DNA from: Chryseobacterium camelliae
GTDB taxonomy: Bacteria; Bacteroidota; Bacteroidia; Flavobacteriales; Weeksellaceae
Direction: 5' to 3'
DNA: 64,000 nucleotides
Assembly (NCBI RefSeq): GCF_030818575.1
Contig: NZ_JAUTAL010000001.1
Coordinates: 3,844,001 to 3,908,000 of the forward strand
This document shows positions 15,891-25,084 of the stretch, piece by piece. Each line of letters opens with the position of its first letter. Within the stretch, counting starts at the first letter, position 1. The notes beneath the pieces are model-generated. The model saw only the letters and a list, made by a program, of their open reading frames with translations. It was not told the origin of the DNA and ran no database searches. The position numbers were made by a program, and so were the translations under genes.

Positions 15891-16314
15891 TGGGTTACTG
15901 GTAGGACTGGGAATCCTCGGGCTAATCGGCGTGAGGATCATGGAAGACCGTATATTTTACGATCCTTTCCTTACGTATTTTCATGAGGCCAGCAAAGAAG
16001 TTGCTTTCCCTGCTTTTGACTGGGGGAAACTCATCATCAGCCATCTGTTCAGATTTATCCTCAATCTCTTTTTTTCCTGCATGATCATCTATTTCTGGTT
16101 CAGGAATAAACAGTGGACATTGCAGGGCGGTATTCTCATGACCATTGTTTTTGGCATTACTTTCCCAATTTACCTATATTGCATTGATGACCGCTTTGAA
16201 ACCGGTTATCTTTTCTCTTTTTACATGCGCAGGTTTGTGATCCAGCCTCTAATTCTTCTGCTGCTTATTCCGATGTTTTATTACCGGAAAAGTTTAGCGG
16301 AAAAAGATCTCTGA
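15877..16314 (+). CDS. Exosortase F system-associated membrane protein
   Basis: 145 aa with about four hydrophobic helices (1-20, 52-72, 83-102, 117-137). Conserved-looking features are VRIMEDRIFYDPFLTYFH near residue 20 and IDDRFETGYLFSFYMRRF near 103, characteristic of the small protein that accompanies XrtF. It starts inside xrtF (14-nt overlap), which fixes its link to that enzyme. No catalytic residues are apparent; it may be a chaperone or structural partner in the inner membrane. The next gene is convergent and no terminator was found in the 93-nt gap. Confidence 0.88.
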   Translation: MKILNGLLVGLGILGLIGVRIMEDRIFYDPFLTYFHEASKEVAFPAFDWGKLIISHLFRFILNLFFSCMIIYFWFRNKQWTLQGGILMTIVFGITFPIYLYCIDDRFETGYLFSFYMRRFVIQPLILLLLIPMFYYRKSLAEKDL

Positions 16315-16407
16315 AAGAAATCCTTAACTGCGTGCAAAAACATTTGTCAGTAGAGACATATATGTTGATCAATATCGGAAATACCTGCCAGTTTACAGAT
16401 TTATTTT

Positions 16408-17409
16408 TTATGAGTCCGAAGTATGTTTCTCCACGCGCGTCACATTTTCCGGTGTCCACTGTACCCTTTTGACGAAATTCCGTTCTCTTACCGGGCAGTC
16501 CATAATCTGGCATACCGGACAGGAGATGCTTTTGCAGTCGTCCATATGAAAGTTGAATTCTACGCTCCGCCGGGTATTTTTTGCGAGCAGCATAATGACG
16601 TTTTCCATTTCTTTGTGTGCATCCCGGAGGCTGTAATACCAGGGAAGGGTAATGTGTGCATCAATATGGAGGGAAGATCCGAACTGCTGGATTTTCATAT
16701 TGTGAATATCGATCCATTCCGTTCTCCGGTTCTCTTCAAGGATGCTGACAATCTGGTTGAGGAGATCGGGATCCTGCTCATCCATGATGCCGCTTAAAGA
16801 CCGACGTACAATCTTATACCCCACAAAGATAATGTACAGCCCGAAAATTAAAGCCACCACCGAATCCAGCCAGTAGATTTTGGTAAAGTAGACCACCACG
16901 AGGCTGATGACTACGCCGAGCGTTGTTATGGTGTCGGACTGGAGGTGTTTTCCGGAAGATATAAGAACAAGTGAGTTTGCTTTCTGTCCTTTTTTAATGG
17001 AAATGTACCCTAAAATATAATTGACTATTGCCGTTGCTGCAATAATTAAAATACCCCAGTCCAGTTTATTCAGTGTTTTGCCTGTTAAAAGGCTGTTGAT
17101 GCCTTCATAGATGATCATAATACCTGCAATGGCTATCAGGGCACCTTCGATTCCTGAAGTCACAAATTCCACTTTTCCGTGGCCGTACGGATGATCCTCG
17201 TCTTTTGGTTTGGCGGCAAGGTGCAGGGAGTAGAGCCCCATAAATGCACTGATTACATTAACGATGCTTTCCATAGCATCGGAGAAGACGGCGTCTGAGT
17301 TGGTCAGCTTCCATGCAAAGAGCTTTCCGATGAAGAGTATAACGCCAAAGACTGCAATAAGCCTCTGGAACCCTATTTTTTCTGTGCTGTTTTCCTGATT
17401 CCGGTTCAT
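16408..17409 (-). CDS. Cation diffusion facilitator family metal transporter
   Basis: 333 aa. Inner-membrane exporter of divalent cations in exchange for protons. About six helices fill residues 12-205, with the family signature DHPYGHGKVEF at 72-82 and metal-site motif HLQSD (His155, Asp159) in the fifth helix. In the second helix the usual DxxxD is DAMES (Asp44, Ser48), so the second Asp seen in E. coli FieF is not present, although Glu47 is adjacent. The cytoplasmic domain ends with a Cys-rich stretch HMDDCKSISCPVCQIMDC (four Cys), unusual for the family and a possible metal sensor. Metal preference (Zn, Fe, Mn, Co) cannot be read from sequence. Stands alone between convergent xrtF genes and asd. 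Confidence 0.9.
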   Translation of the reverse strand: MNRNQENSTEKIGFQRLIAVFGVILFIGKLFAWKLTNSDAVFSDAMESIVNVISAFMGLYSLHLAAKPKDEDHPYGHGKVEFVTSGIEGALIAIAGIMIIYEGINSLLTGKTLNKLDWGILIIAATAIVNYILGYISIKKGQKANSLVLISSGKHLQSDTITTLGVVISLVVVYFTKIYWLDSVVALIFGLYIIFVGYKIVRRSLSGIMDEQDPDLLNQIVSILEENRRTEWIDIHNMKIQQFGSSLHIDAHITLPWYYSLRDAHKEMENVIMLLAKNTRRSVEFNFHMDDCKSISCPVCQIMDCPVRERNFVKRVQWTPENVTRVEKHTSDS

Positions 17410-17420
17410 AAGTTCGGATA

Positions 17421-17451
17421 AAAAAAGAATCCCGTTTTGAGATTCTTTTTT
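17421..17451 (-). terminator. Terminator of asd
   Basis: Stem AAAAAAGAATC (17421-17431) pairs with GATTCTTTTTT (17441-17451) with a 9-nt loop; symmetric A/T arms give a T run on either strand. It sits between the asd stop and the start of the CDF gene. Confidence 0.75.
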
Positions 17452-17461
17452 ATTTGTTAGT

Positions 17462-18454
17462 TTATACTAAGTTATGTTCGATAAGATATTCTGCAATCTG
17501 CACTGCGTTGGTAGCGGCTCCTTTCCTGAGGTTGTCTGCTACGATCCAGAGATTCAGGGTCTTGGGCTGCGAAAGGTCCCGCCTGATTCTTCCTACGAAT
17601 ACTTCGTCTTTGCCTTCCGAGTATAGCGGCATCGGATAGTGGTTGTTTTTCACATCATCCATAACGATGACGCCCGGTGTTTCGGAAAGGATCTTTCTTA
17701 CTTCATCCAGGTCAAACTCATTTTCAAATTCGATATTAACGCTTTCAGAATGTCCTCCCTGTACAGGCACCCTCACGGCAGTGGCAGTAAGGTTAAAGGT
17801 GTCATCACCCAGGATTTTCTTAGGCTCCTTCATCAGCTTTATTTCTTCTTTCGTATAATCATCATCACCGAAAACATCACAGTGAGGCAATGCATTTTTG
17901 AAGATCTGATACGGGTAAACTTTGGCAACTGAGTCATCTCCGCTGATTTCTGAGTTCAGCTGGTCTACTGCCGCTTTTCCGGTACCGGTTACCGACTGAT
18001 AAGTGGATACGATTACCCTTTTCAGGTCATACTTTTTATTAAGCGGCCCCAAAACCATCACAAGCTGGATGGTAGAACAGTTCGGGTTGGCAATAATTTT
18101 ATCTTCTTTGGTTAAAACATCAGCGTTGATTTCCGGCACCACCAGTTTTTTATCCGGATCCATTCTCCATGCAGAAGAATTATCGATCACGGTAATGCCT
18201 GCTTCCGCAAACTGCGGGGCAAATTCCAACGAAGTGGATCCGCCTGCCGAAAAAATGGCAAGATCTGGTTTTGCGGCAATAGCGTCCTTTATGCTTACAA
18301 TCGTGAATTCTTCCTGTTTATACTTCACCTTCTTACCTACAGATTTTTCCGATGCTACCGGAATTAATTCTGTGACAGGGAAGTTTCTCTCCTCCAAAAC
18401 TTTAAGCATAACCTGGCCAACCATTCCTGTTGAGCCTACTACTGCTACTTTCAT
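17462..18454 (-). CDS. asd: Aspartate-semialdehyde dehydrogenase
   Basis: 330 aa. NADPH-dependent reduction of aspartyl phosphate to aspartate semialdehyde, the branch point to diaminopimelate (peptidoglycan), lysine, threonine and methionine. The Rossmann motif VGSTGMVGQ is at 6-14, the catalytic cysteine is Cys126 in NPNCST, and the active-site His is in VQGGHSES near residue 240. The length is normal for the bacterial enzyme. It is followed by its own terminator. Upstream a small membrane-protein gene ends 64 nt away in the same direction; a functional link is not evident. Confidence 0.97.
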   Translation of the reverse strand: MKVAVVGSTGMVGQVMLKVLEERNFPVTELIPVASEKSVGKKVKYKQEEFTIVSIKDAIAAKPDLAIFSAGGSTSLEFAPQFAEAGITVIDNSSAWRMDPDKKLVVPEINADVLTKEDKIIANPNCSTIQLVMVLGPLNKKYDLKRVIVSTYQSVTGTGKAAVDQLNSEISGDDSVAKVYPYQIFKNALPHCDVFGDDDYTKEEIKLMKEPKKILGDDTFNLTATAVRVPVQGGHSESVNIEFENEFDLDEVRKILSETPGVIVMDDVKNNHYPMPLYSEGKDEVFVGRIRRDLSQPKTLNLWIVADNLRKGAATNAVQIAEYLIEHNLV

Positions 18455-18518
18455 TGATGTAATAAATATTTGAATATTAAACTGTAAAGAGCTATACCTT
18501 ATAACTCATAATTTATAT

Positions 18519-18950
18519 CTATGCCCCAAAGACTCTGGCCCAAGGGAATGCAAAGGTAAACAATCCTACTGCAATAAGCCCCATGATCACAATGGCAAGA
18601 GAAATGGTATCATTGGATTTTACTTTCTTATTGATGATGGTCATCAGCACGGCGCCAATCAGCATAGAGAAAGGATGCTCTACATACTGGAACCTGAGGT
18701 AGGAATCTTTCATCACAGATCCCATGTCCATTCCCTTGCTGAAATTAATGATCAGCATGGTAAGCCCTATCAGGAACTGAATGTGGAAAAAGATCATGGT
18801 AAACAGGGTGGTTTTTTTCAGGAAACCGTTCACTTTACCGCTGAAACCGAACATGGTAGTTAAAAGTGCAATAACAAATAACGCTACCAGAAGCAGTTCC
18901 AGGTATCCAAAACCTTTGTGCGCATTCAATAAAATGTTGTAAAAATCCAT
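18519..18950 (-). CDS. Small four-helix membrane protein, possibly cytochrome-b-like
   Basis: 143 aa from the ATG at 18948-18950. An upstream in-frame start lies before the -7 box at 18969-18976 and is therefore rejected. Four hydrophobic segments at about 18-36, 46-69, 86-105 and 113-135. His residues lie in or next to helices (NAHKGFG near 10, FFHIQF near 58, VEHPFSM near 92), the layout of a Bacteroidota family sometimes labelled cytochrome B. Haem binding is not proven by the sequence. It ends with FPWARVFGA. Function unknown. Confidence 0.65.
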   Translation of the reverse strand: MDFYNILLNAHKGFGYLELLLVALFVIALLTTMFGFSGKVNGFLKKTTLFTMIFFHIQFLIGLTMLIINFSKGMDMGSVMKDSYLRFQYVEHPFSMLIGAVLMTIINKKVKSNDTISLAIVIMGLIAVGLFTFAFPWARVFGA

Positions 18951-18968
18951 AGTCAATTTTTTTGTACA

Positions 18969-18976
18969 CAAATATA
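18969..18976 (-). promoter_or_regulatory. -7 box of the small membrane-protein gene
   Basis: Reverse complement TATATTTG, 18 nt before the ATG at 18950. It abuts the terminator hairpin of the upstream TonB-receptor gene. Confidence 0.45.
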
Positions 18977-19005
18977 ACAAAAATCCCGGCTTGTTGCCGG
19001 GATTT
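18976..19005 (-). terminator. Terminator of the second TonB-receptor gene
   Basis: 10-bp stem AAATCCCGGC / GCCGGGATTT (18981-18990, 18996-19005), loop of 5 nt, then a T-rich tract on the minus strand. Confidence 0.88.
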
Positions 19006-19031
19006 GATCAGTATAAAATCTAATGTTTTTC

Positions 19032-21653
19032 TTAGAAGTTGAATGATAATGTAGCAGCCCATGTTCTTCCGAATCCGAAATATACACGGTTTGAAGTATC
19101 AATACCATTGTAAAAGTTAGCAGGGTTGTTGATGTAAGCGTCATACTTTTGTTGCGCTGTTGTTGTTACCCCTCCTGTGGTAGTGGTTGTAAAGTCGCCC
19201 ACCGTTTTAACAAAGTTATTGGTTGCTCCGTCCTGGATATATGTTTTATCAAACAAGTTGTATACGTTTGCTCCGATAGTAAAGAACTTGGAGTTATCCT
19301 TTAATCTTATCTTATAGGATATACCGATATCCGTTAAGTTATAATCAGGTAATTTTAATACGCCTCTTTCCTGGTTGGCAGGATTTGAGAAGGTAGCAAT
19401 ATCAATAGATGAATACAGTTTTCCAACATAACGCCATCCTGCATAAATGCTTAAATCTTTTACCGGTTTAACAGTTGCTCCCAAAGCAGCCGTCATTTGC
19501 GGGATACTGTTATTGTTTGTTCCTCCCACTTTTACTTTATCAAGATAAAGGGTTGTTGTATTGGAATCACCAGCAACGGTTAAAGGATTATTATTTCCGT
19601 CAAATGTTGTTCCTGTGGCATTTCCTTCATAGTGGTAATCACCCCAAGAGAACATTCCGTTAAATTCTAAATAGTTGTTAAGTCTGTATACTGCATCAAC
19701 CTCAACTCCCTGGTGGATTTCAGTAATCCCGTTCATTTCTGCATAAGCGTCAGTTACATTTGGTACTGTAATCGTTCTTCTTAATGCTCTGTCTTTCCAT
19801 TGCGTTCTGTAAAGGTTCACATTTGCATTGAATTTCGCAGATCTGAATCCATATCCTACCTCAGCAGAGAAAATTTTCTCATTGGTCAGCTGTGGGTTAA
19901 CCACTTGTTGATTGCTAGGATATACCGTATTCATAAACGGCTGCTTGCTGTAGTAACCAATGTTGGCGAAAACATTATTGTTTTCATTGATGTTATAGTT
20001 TGCACCCCCTTTGATGTTGTATCCGAAGATATTTTTAAATCCGGTTTTTCTGTTTACTGTTTGGTTTCTCTGTACAGTAACACCATCCTGAACAAACTCA
20101 TCAATCCTCTGATATCCCTGGTTTGAAACTGAACCCTGGATGAAAGCAGATAAGTTGTCTTTAGAATATTCAACCTGTCCGAATCCACTGTACCAAAGTA
20201 CTTCACCATCATTACTAAATCCTATTCTCTCATTTAATGGAACCTGGCTTCCACCAAAAGGATTCCAGTTCAATTTCTTGTAGTCAGAAGTAGCCGTAAC
20301 TACATTAGGTGCTATGTTTTTATTATTGCTGTCTTTATATCCAGCTGCTCCGTATAGATCTGAGATAACCTGATAATGGTACCCATAATAATATCTGTCA
20401 TCTGTACCTACCGAGAAGTTCCAGTTATCATTTATTTTATGCTGGAAATTAGCTAAAATACCATACCAGTTGTGAGAATTGATGCTGGCTCTGCGGATAA
20501 GTGTACTTCCTGCATTAGCAGTATTTACATTCACAGCAGCATTTTCAGCGAATAATTTATCGTAATTGTATAACCCCTGTGCATCTCTGAAGTATGGTGC
20601 CCCGTTTACTGTTGCGGTAAGGTTTCTTCCGTTTACCCTACCAAGATCACCTGTTCCACCACCTCTACCGTTAGACATGTATGCTACAGTACTTAACTTT
20701 GATTTTTCATTAAATGTCCAATCCCAGTTCAGCATCATAACAGGTTTGTTATAATAGTTGGATCTGTTGGATAATGCAACCCTTTTGCCTTCAGCATTAG
20801 TATAATACCCCCAGTCACTATTATAGGTCCTGTCCGGTGTCCCATCATTATCCGGATTATATTTAATATAATCAGAGATCGTAGGTGCAAAAGACCTTTG
20901 ATCGTGCCACTGCGGAGCTCCGGTAATAGTAAACTGTAAGTTATGCTTTTTGTTCACTTCCCATCCTAAAGCAAAGAAGTAAGTATACGCCTCATAATCT
21001 GTATTTTGAATATAAGTGGCTCCTGATTGTCTACCCATTAAGAATGAAGAAGACCATCCCTTATCAGATTTTCCGGTATTATAAGCAAATGAAGTTTTTA
21101 AATAATCATTGTTACCAACTCCTAATCTTACAATACCGCCTTTTTTCATGTCGGCTGATTTTGTAATGAAGTTCATCGTACCTCCTACAGATGCAATGGC
21201 CAGTTTGGAAGAACCAAGTCCTCTCTGTACCTGTATGAAGCTAGTTACGTCAGAAAGACCAGTCCAGTTTGAAAAATAAACAGTACCCCCCTCCATATCA
21301 TTAACAGGCATACCGTTTACCATTACTGCAATGTTTCTGGATTCAAACCCACGCATTACAATCTGAGAGTCTCCGAAACCACCACCACCTTTTGTAGCAT
21401 ATACCGAAGGTGTTGTATTGAGTAATTCAACAAGCTCCTGGTTTCCTTGTCTTTCAAGAATCTGTGCAGCCTTAATAGTAGATACTGCTACAGGTGTCTT
21501 TCTATCTTTAGCGATATCTGTCACACCTCTTAGGATTACCTCTTCAATGTCTTTGGACTTAGAAACTGTGTCCTGAACTTGCTGAGCATAATAGACACTA
21601 GCTGTAGATAGCGTAATTATCGCAGTTAGAATCGATTTGTTGATTAATTTCAT
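19032..21653 (-). CDS. TonB-dependent receptor
   Basis: 873-aa outer-membrane barrel. Signal peptide about 1-23 (ending VYYAQ), a TonB-box-like stretch DIEEVILRG at about 35-43, plug domain with LLNTTPSVYATKGGGGFGDSQIVMRGFESRNIAVMVNG motifs around 80-115 and VQRGLGSSKLAIASVGGTMNFITK near 140-165, and a barrel ending TWAATLSFNF. No N-terminal regulatory Ig domain, unlike the receptor at 7.3-10.2 kb. It is monocistronic, with a strong terminator and no SusD-like or lipoprotein partner beside it, so it may take up a small chelate or cofactor; ligand not inferable from sequence. Confidence 0.93.
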   Translation of the reverse strand: MKLINKSILTAIITLSTASVYYAQQVQDTVSKSKDIEEVILRGVTDIAKDRKTPVAVSTIKAAQILERQGNQELVELLNTTPSVYATKGGGGFGDSQIVMRGFESRNIAVMVNGMPVNDMEGGTVYFSNWTGLSDVTSFIQVQRGLGSSKLAIASVGGTMNFITKSADMKKGGIVRLGVGNNDYLKTSFAYNTGKSDKGWSSSFLMGRQSGATYIQNTDYEAYTYFFALGWEVNKKHNLQFTITGAPQWHDQRSFAPTISDYIKYNPDNDGTPDRTYNSDWGYYTNAEGKRVALSNRSNYYNKPVMMLNWDWTFNEKSKLSTVAYMSNGRGGGTGDLGRVNGRNLTATVNGAPYFRDAQGLYNYDKLFAENAAVNVNTANAGSTLIRRASINSHNWYGILANFQHKINDNWNFSVGTDDRYYYGYHYQVISDLYGAAGYKDSNNKNIAPNVVTATSDYKKLNWNPFGGSQVPLNERIGFSNDGEVLWYSGFGQVEYSKDNLSAFIQGSVSNQGYQRIDEFVQDGVTVQRNQTVNRKTGFKNIFGYNIKGGANYNINENNNVFANIGYYSKQPFMNTVYPSNQQVVNPQLTNEKIFSAEVGYGFRSAKFNANVNLYRTQWKDRALRRTITVPNVTDAYAEMNGITEIHQGVEVDAVYRLNNYLEFNGMFSWGDYHYEGNATGTTFDGNNNPLTVAGDSNTTTLYLDKVKVGGTNNNSIPQMTAALGATVKPVKDLSIYAGWRYVGKLYSSIDIATFSNPANQERGVLKLPDYNLTDIGISYKIRLKDNSKFFTIGANVYNLFDKTYIQDGATNNFVKTVGDFTTTTTGGVTTTAQQKYDAYINNPANFYNGIDTSNRVYFGFGRTWAATLSFNF

Positions 21654-21862
21654 AATCGTTAGTAATAGTTAGATTTAATTTTCTGCAAAATTGAGGAAAT
21701 AAATTTTAACTAATATTAACTTTATGTTAATTTTTACTCATTCTTATTAGCTTTTATAAAATTGATTTTCAATGCATTGCATAGTTATTGATATTTTACA
21801 TGAAAAAAATCATATTATTGAATTTTTAACAAATCAATACCATTTTTATTAAAAGTTCAACG

Positions 21863-22723
21863 TTATTTCACGGCTTTAAGGCTTAAATCGATATTTTCTG
21901 CGGAATGGGTAAGGGCGCCGGCAGAGATATAGGTCACACCTGTAGAGGCAATTTCTTTTAACATATCCCGGGTAATTCCTCCTGAAGCTTCGCTTTCACA
22001 AACTCCGTTAATCAGCTTTACCGCTTCTTTCATGGTTTTCACATCCATATTGTCCAGCATAATTCTGTCTACCTTTGCCTTAATGGCTTCCTGTACTTCC
22101 TCAAGGTTTCTGGTCTCAACTTCTATTTTAAGTTTCTTTTTATTCTTTTTGTTGTATTCCTTTGCCATTTTTACAGCATTCGTAATGCTGCCGTTGTAAT
22201 CGATATGATTGTCCTTGAGCATTATCATATCATACAATCCGTAACGGTGATTGGTTCCTCCACCTATGGCTACAGCCCATTTCTCACATATCCTGAAATT
22301 AGGAGTGGTTTTCCGGGTATCAAGAAGTTTGGTTTTGGTTCCTACCAGGCGGGAATCCCATTCATGTGTAAGGGTAGCGATACCGCTCATGCGCTGCATG
22401 CAGTTGAGGACAAGCCTCTCTGTAGAAAGAATGGACTGTGCGCTTCCGGACACTATGAATGCAAGGTCACCTGCTTTGGCTGCTTCGCCGTCCCTGATGA
22501 AAACTTCTACCGTTAAGTTTTTGTCAAAAGTTTTAAATATGATTTCAGCCAGCTCCACGCCTGCAAGAATACAGTCCTGTTTTACCAGTAGCTTTGCGCT
22601 TTGCTCAAGGCCTTTCGGTATGGTGGAAAGAGTAGAGTGGTCGCCATCCTGAATATCTTCTTCCAAAGCGTTCTTGATAAACTGTTTTAATGCTTTATCT
22701 GTAACATATGCCGGTTTTTTCAT
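21863..22723 (-). CDS. nadC: Nicotinate-nucleotide diphosphorylase (carboxylating)
   Basis: 286 aa. Converts quinolinate and PRPP to nicotinate mononucleotide in de novo NAD synthesis. Motifs: EEDIQDGDHST at 18-28, NCMQRMSGIAT near 107, DTRKTTPNFR near 135 (substrate Arg/Lys), a KDNHID metal/phosphate loop near 173 and the terminal SAGALTHSAENIDLSL. Length is canonical. It starts 10 nt after the nadB stop, so the pair is one unit; nadA is not in this window. No terminator seen downstream; 209 nt of AT-rich DNA separate it from the TonB receptor. Confidence 0.97.
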   Translation of the reverse strand: MKKPAYVTDKALKQFIKNALEEDIQDGDHSTLSTIPKGLEQSAKLLVKQDCILAGVELAEIIFKTFDKNLTVEVFIRDGEAAKAGDLAFIVSGSAQSILSTERLVLNCMQRMSGIATLTHEWDSRLVGTKTKLLDTRKTTPNFRICEKWAVAIGGGTNHRYGLYDMIMLKDNHIDYNGSITNAVKMAKEYNKKNKKKLKIEVETRNLEEVQEAIKAKVDRIMLDNMDVKTMKEAVKLINGVCESEASGGITRDMLKEIASTGVTYISAGALTHSAENIDLSLKAVK

Positions 22724-22733
22724 AGTAATGGGA

Positions 22734-24305
22734 TTATGCTAGGTCTTTATTATAAAATGCCCCTTTATTTTCTTTCATTTCCATAGACTGGGTAATGATA
22801 AGCCGGGCAACGGTAGTTAAATTTCTGAGTTCGGATAGTTGTGGGGAAAGGATGGAGTAATGATAGATCTCATCTACGGCTGCAGCAATCTCCTGATGCT
22901 TTTGCAGGGCCATATTCAGGCGGCGGTTGCTTCTCACGATACCTACCAGGTCGCTCATCATTTCCTGTAACTGTTTCCTTAGGTAGGATACAATGACCAT
23001 TTCGTCCATAATTTTCATGCCTTCTTCATTCCATTCCGGAACGGCTTTCAGGTCATCGAAGTTAAAATCATTCTGATGCAGGAGCTCTACGGTTTTTATG
23101 GCGGCATTATGACCGAAGACCAGGCCTTCAAGCAGTGAGTTAGAGGCAAGCCTGTTGGCACCGTGAAGTCCGGAATTGGTGCATTCACCTACAGCAAAAA
23201 GATTGTGGATGGAAGACTGTCCGTCTCTGTCTACTTCAATTCCGCCCATAAGGTAATGGCATGCCGGAACCACAGGGATCAGCTGTGAAAAAGGATCTAT
23301 ACCTTCATCTTTGCATTTTTTATAGATGTTGGGGAAGTGCTCCAGAAACTTTTCCTGATTCATCTCACGGCAGTCCAGGCCTACATACTCGTCACCGGTT
23401 ATTTTCATTTCCGCATCAATGGCACGGGCAACGATATCCCGGGAAGCCAATTCTTCACGCTCATCATATTTATGCATGAATTTTTCACCTTTCTTGGTCC
23501 TCAGTTTGGCTCCGTCTCCACGCACGGCTTCTGAGATCAGGAACAGCATTCCGTCAATCTTACTGTAAAGGGCTGTAGGATGGAACTGGTAATACTGCAT
23601 ATTGGATACCTTCCCTTGTGCACGTGCCACAAAAGCAATGCCGTCGCCGGTAGCAATGGTAGGGTTGGTAGTATTTTTATATACATGCCCGGCTCCCCCG
23701 GTAGCTACCAGGGTAATTTTTGAGGTGATCTTCTTGATGATTTTCTGTTTCTCATCCAGGATATAGGCACCGTAGCAATGGATATCTCCTTCTACCAGCT
23801 CTTTTCCGGGAACATGGTGCTGCGTAATGATATCGATGACGTAATGATGGTCCAGGATTTCAATATTCGGGCTGTTGTTGGCTGTCTGTAAAAGGGCTCT
23901 TTCAATTTCAAACCCGGTAATATCTTTATGATGGACAATTCTGTTTTCTGTATGGCCTCCTTCTCTTCCCAAAGCGAATTTACCGTTTTTCATATCGAAG
24001 TTGGCGCCCCATTCCACAATTTCATTGAACCTTGCCGGCGCTTCTTTTACTACCATTTCCACGATATCGCGCTTGCTTCCTCCGTCGCCCGCCCGCATGG
24101 TATCTTCTATATGTTTATCGAAATTGTCTTTCTTGAAATCGGTCACCACCGCCAGGCCGCCCTGTGCGTATTTGGTATTGCTTTCGTCTTTGTCAGACTT
24201 GGTAACCATGATGATCTTGGCATCAGGAAACTGTTCAGAAACTTTAATGGCATAGGAGAGACCCGAAATGCCGGAGCCGATCACTAATACATCCGCTTTT
24301 ATCAT
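22734..24305 (-). CDS. nadB: L-aspartate oxidase
   Basis: 523 aa from the ATG at 24303-24305, chosen because the FAD-binding motif then begins at once (MIKADVLVIGSGISGLSYAI). FAD enzyme oxidising L-aspartate to iminoaspartate, first step of NAD synthesis; it belongs to the succinate dehydrogenase/fumarate reductase flavoprotein family. Further motifs: SNTKYAQGGLAV near 44, GREGGHTENRIVHHKDITG near 115-135, ATGGAGHVYKNTTNP near 203, HPTALY, and GANRLASNSLLEGLVFG near 385. C-terminal helical domain to 523. Placed 33 nt after a nitroreductase gene and 10 nt before nadC. Confidence 0.97.
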   Translation of the reverse strand: MIKADVLVIGSGISGLSYAIKVSEQFPDAKIIMVTKSDKDESNTKYAQGGLAVVTDFKKDNFDKHIEDTMRAGDGGSKRDIVEMVVKEAPARFNEIVEWGANFDMKNGKFALGREGGHTENRIVHHKDITGFEIERALLQTANNSPNIEILDHHYVIDIITQHHVPGKELVEGDIHCYGAYILDEKQKIIKKITSKITLVATGGAGHVYKNTTNPTIATGDGIAFVARAQGKVSNMQYYQFHPTALYSKIDGMLFLISEAVRGDGAKLRTKKGEKFMHKYDEREELASRDIVARAIDAEMKITGDEYVGLDCREMNQEKFLEHFPNIYKKCKDEGIDPFSQLIPVVPACHYLMGGIEVDRDGQSSIHNLFAVGECTNSGLHGANRLASNSLLEGLVFGHNAAIKTVELLHQNDFNFDDLKAVPEWNEEGMKIMDEMVIVSYLRKQLQEMMSDLVGIVRSNRRLNMALQKHQEIAAAVDEIYHYSILSPQLSELRNLTTVARLIITQSMEMKENKGAFYNKDLA

Positions 24306-24338
24306 TATGCTTGCTTTAGGTACAATCGTCACAAATAA

Positions 24339-24965
24339 CTAAATAAATGTAAACAATTTTTCGTTTGGTTTTCTTACTTTTTTCATATGCTGGAAATGAT
24401 CTTCTTCCGAGCGGTAGCCCAGGGCCAGGGTAACGGTGGCCTTTTCCGTTGCGGAATCAATATTCAGGATTTCCTCCAGGACATCCTGGCGAAAACCTTC
24501 CATGGGGCAGGAGTCCACATTTTCAAGAGCGGCAGCATACATCAGGTTAGCCAGTACAATGTAGGCCTGTTTCTCTGCCCAGTTGAAGATCTGATCATCT
24601 GTCTGCCGGTCTATATGCTGGTGAATGCTCTTTCTGAAAGGATCCAGCGTTTCCTCCGGAATATCCCGTACTTCAGAAATATGATTGAAATACCCCCTGA
24701 TATACTTTTCATCGATGCTTTTCTTTGAAATAATGACAATGAGGTGTGAACAGGTGGAAATCTGGGACGGGTTGTAGAACGAAGGGATCAATTTCTGCTT
24801 CATCTCCTCACTCTGTACTACAATAATTTTGTAAGGCTGAAGCCCAAGGGAACTGGCAGCCAGTTTTCCGGATTCCAGTATGGAATGCAGGGTCTCCTGG
24901 GGAATGATTTCCTTGTTAAATATCTTTACAGAATATCTTTTGCTTAAAGCTTCCAAATAGTTCAT
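24339..24965 (-). CDS. Nitroreductase family NAD(P)H-dependent FMN oxidoreductase
   Basis: 208 aa. FMN-binding nitroreductase fold: N-terminal RYSVKIFN with the basic FMN-contact residues, SSLGLQPYKIIVVQ near 37-50, a central WAEKQAYIVLANLMYAAALENVDSCPMEGF (130-160), and C-terminal ALGYRSEEDHFQHMKKVRKP. Closest in layout to NfsB-type quinone/nitro reductases; the natural substrate is unknown. The -7 box 24970-24977 sits 4 nt before the start. The nadB gene begins 33 nt downstream, so the enzyme may head a nitroreductase-nadB-nadC unit, although the biochemical link is only through NAD(P)H. Confidence 0.9.
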   Translation of the reverse strand: MNYLEALSKRYSVKIFNKEIIPQETLHSILESGKLAASSLGLQPYKIIVVQSEEMKQKLIPSFYNPSQISTCSHLIVIISKKSIDEKYIRGYFNHISEVRDIPEETLDPFRKSIHQHIDRQTDDQIFNWAEKQAYIVLANLMYAAALENVDSCPMEGFRQDVLEEILNIDSATEKATVTLALGYRSEEDHFQHMKKVRKPNEKLFTFI

Positions 24966-24969
24966 ACAA

Positions 24970-24977
24970 CAAATTTA
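24970..24977 (-). promoter_or_regulatory. -7 box 4 nt before the nitroreductase start
   Basis: Reverse complement TAAATTTG, then TTGT, then ATG. Implies a leaderless message. No well-placed -33 TTG. Confidence 0.5.
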
Positions 24978-25033
24978 AGCATTGGATATTAATAAACCTG
25001 TTAAAAAGTGATATATCATATATCAAAAGGCAC

Positions 25034-25063
25034 AAAAAAAGAGCCACTTTATTCAAGTGGCTC
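25034..25063 (-). terminator. Terminator of the first T9SS lectin-type gene
   Basis: 9-bp stem GAGCCACTT / AAGTGGCTC (25041-25049, 25055-25063) followed on the minus strand by seven T residues (25034-25040). Confidence 0.9.
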
Positions 25064-25084
25064 CTTCTGATGAATAGTTGTTAT

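Noticed and set aside
24306-24332. Nine-residue N-terminal extension of NadB
   Set aside because: The FAD-binding fold begins at the second Met; the extension adds nothing recognisable.
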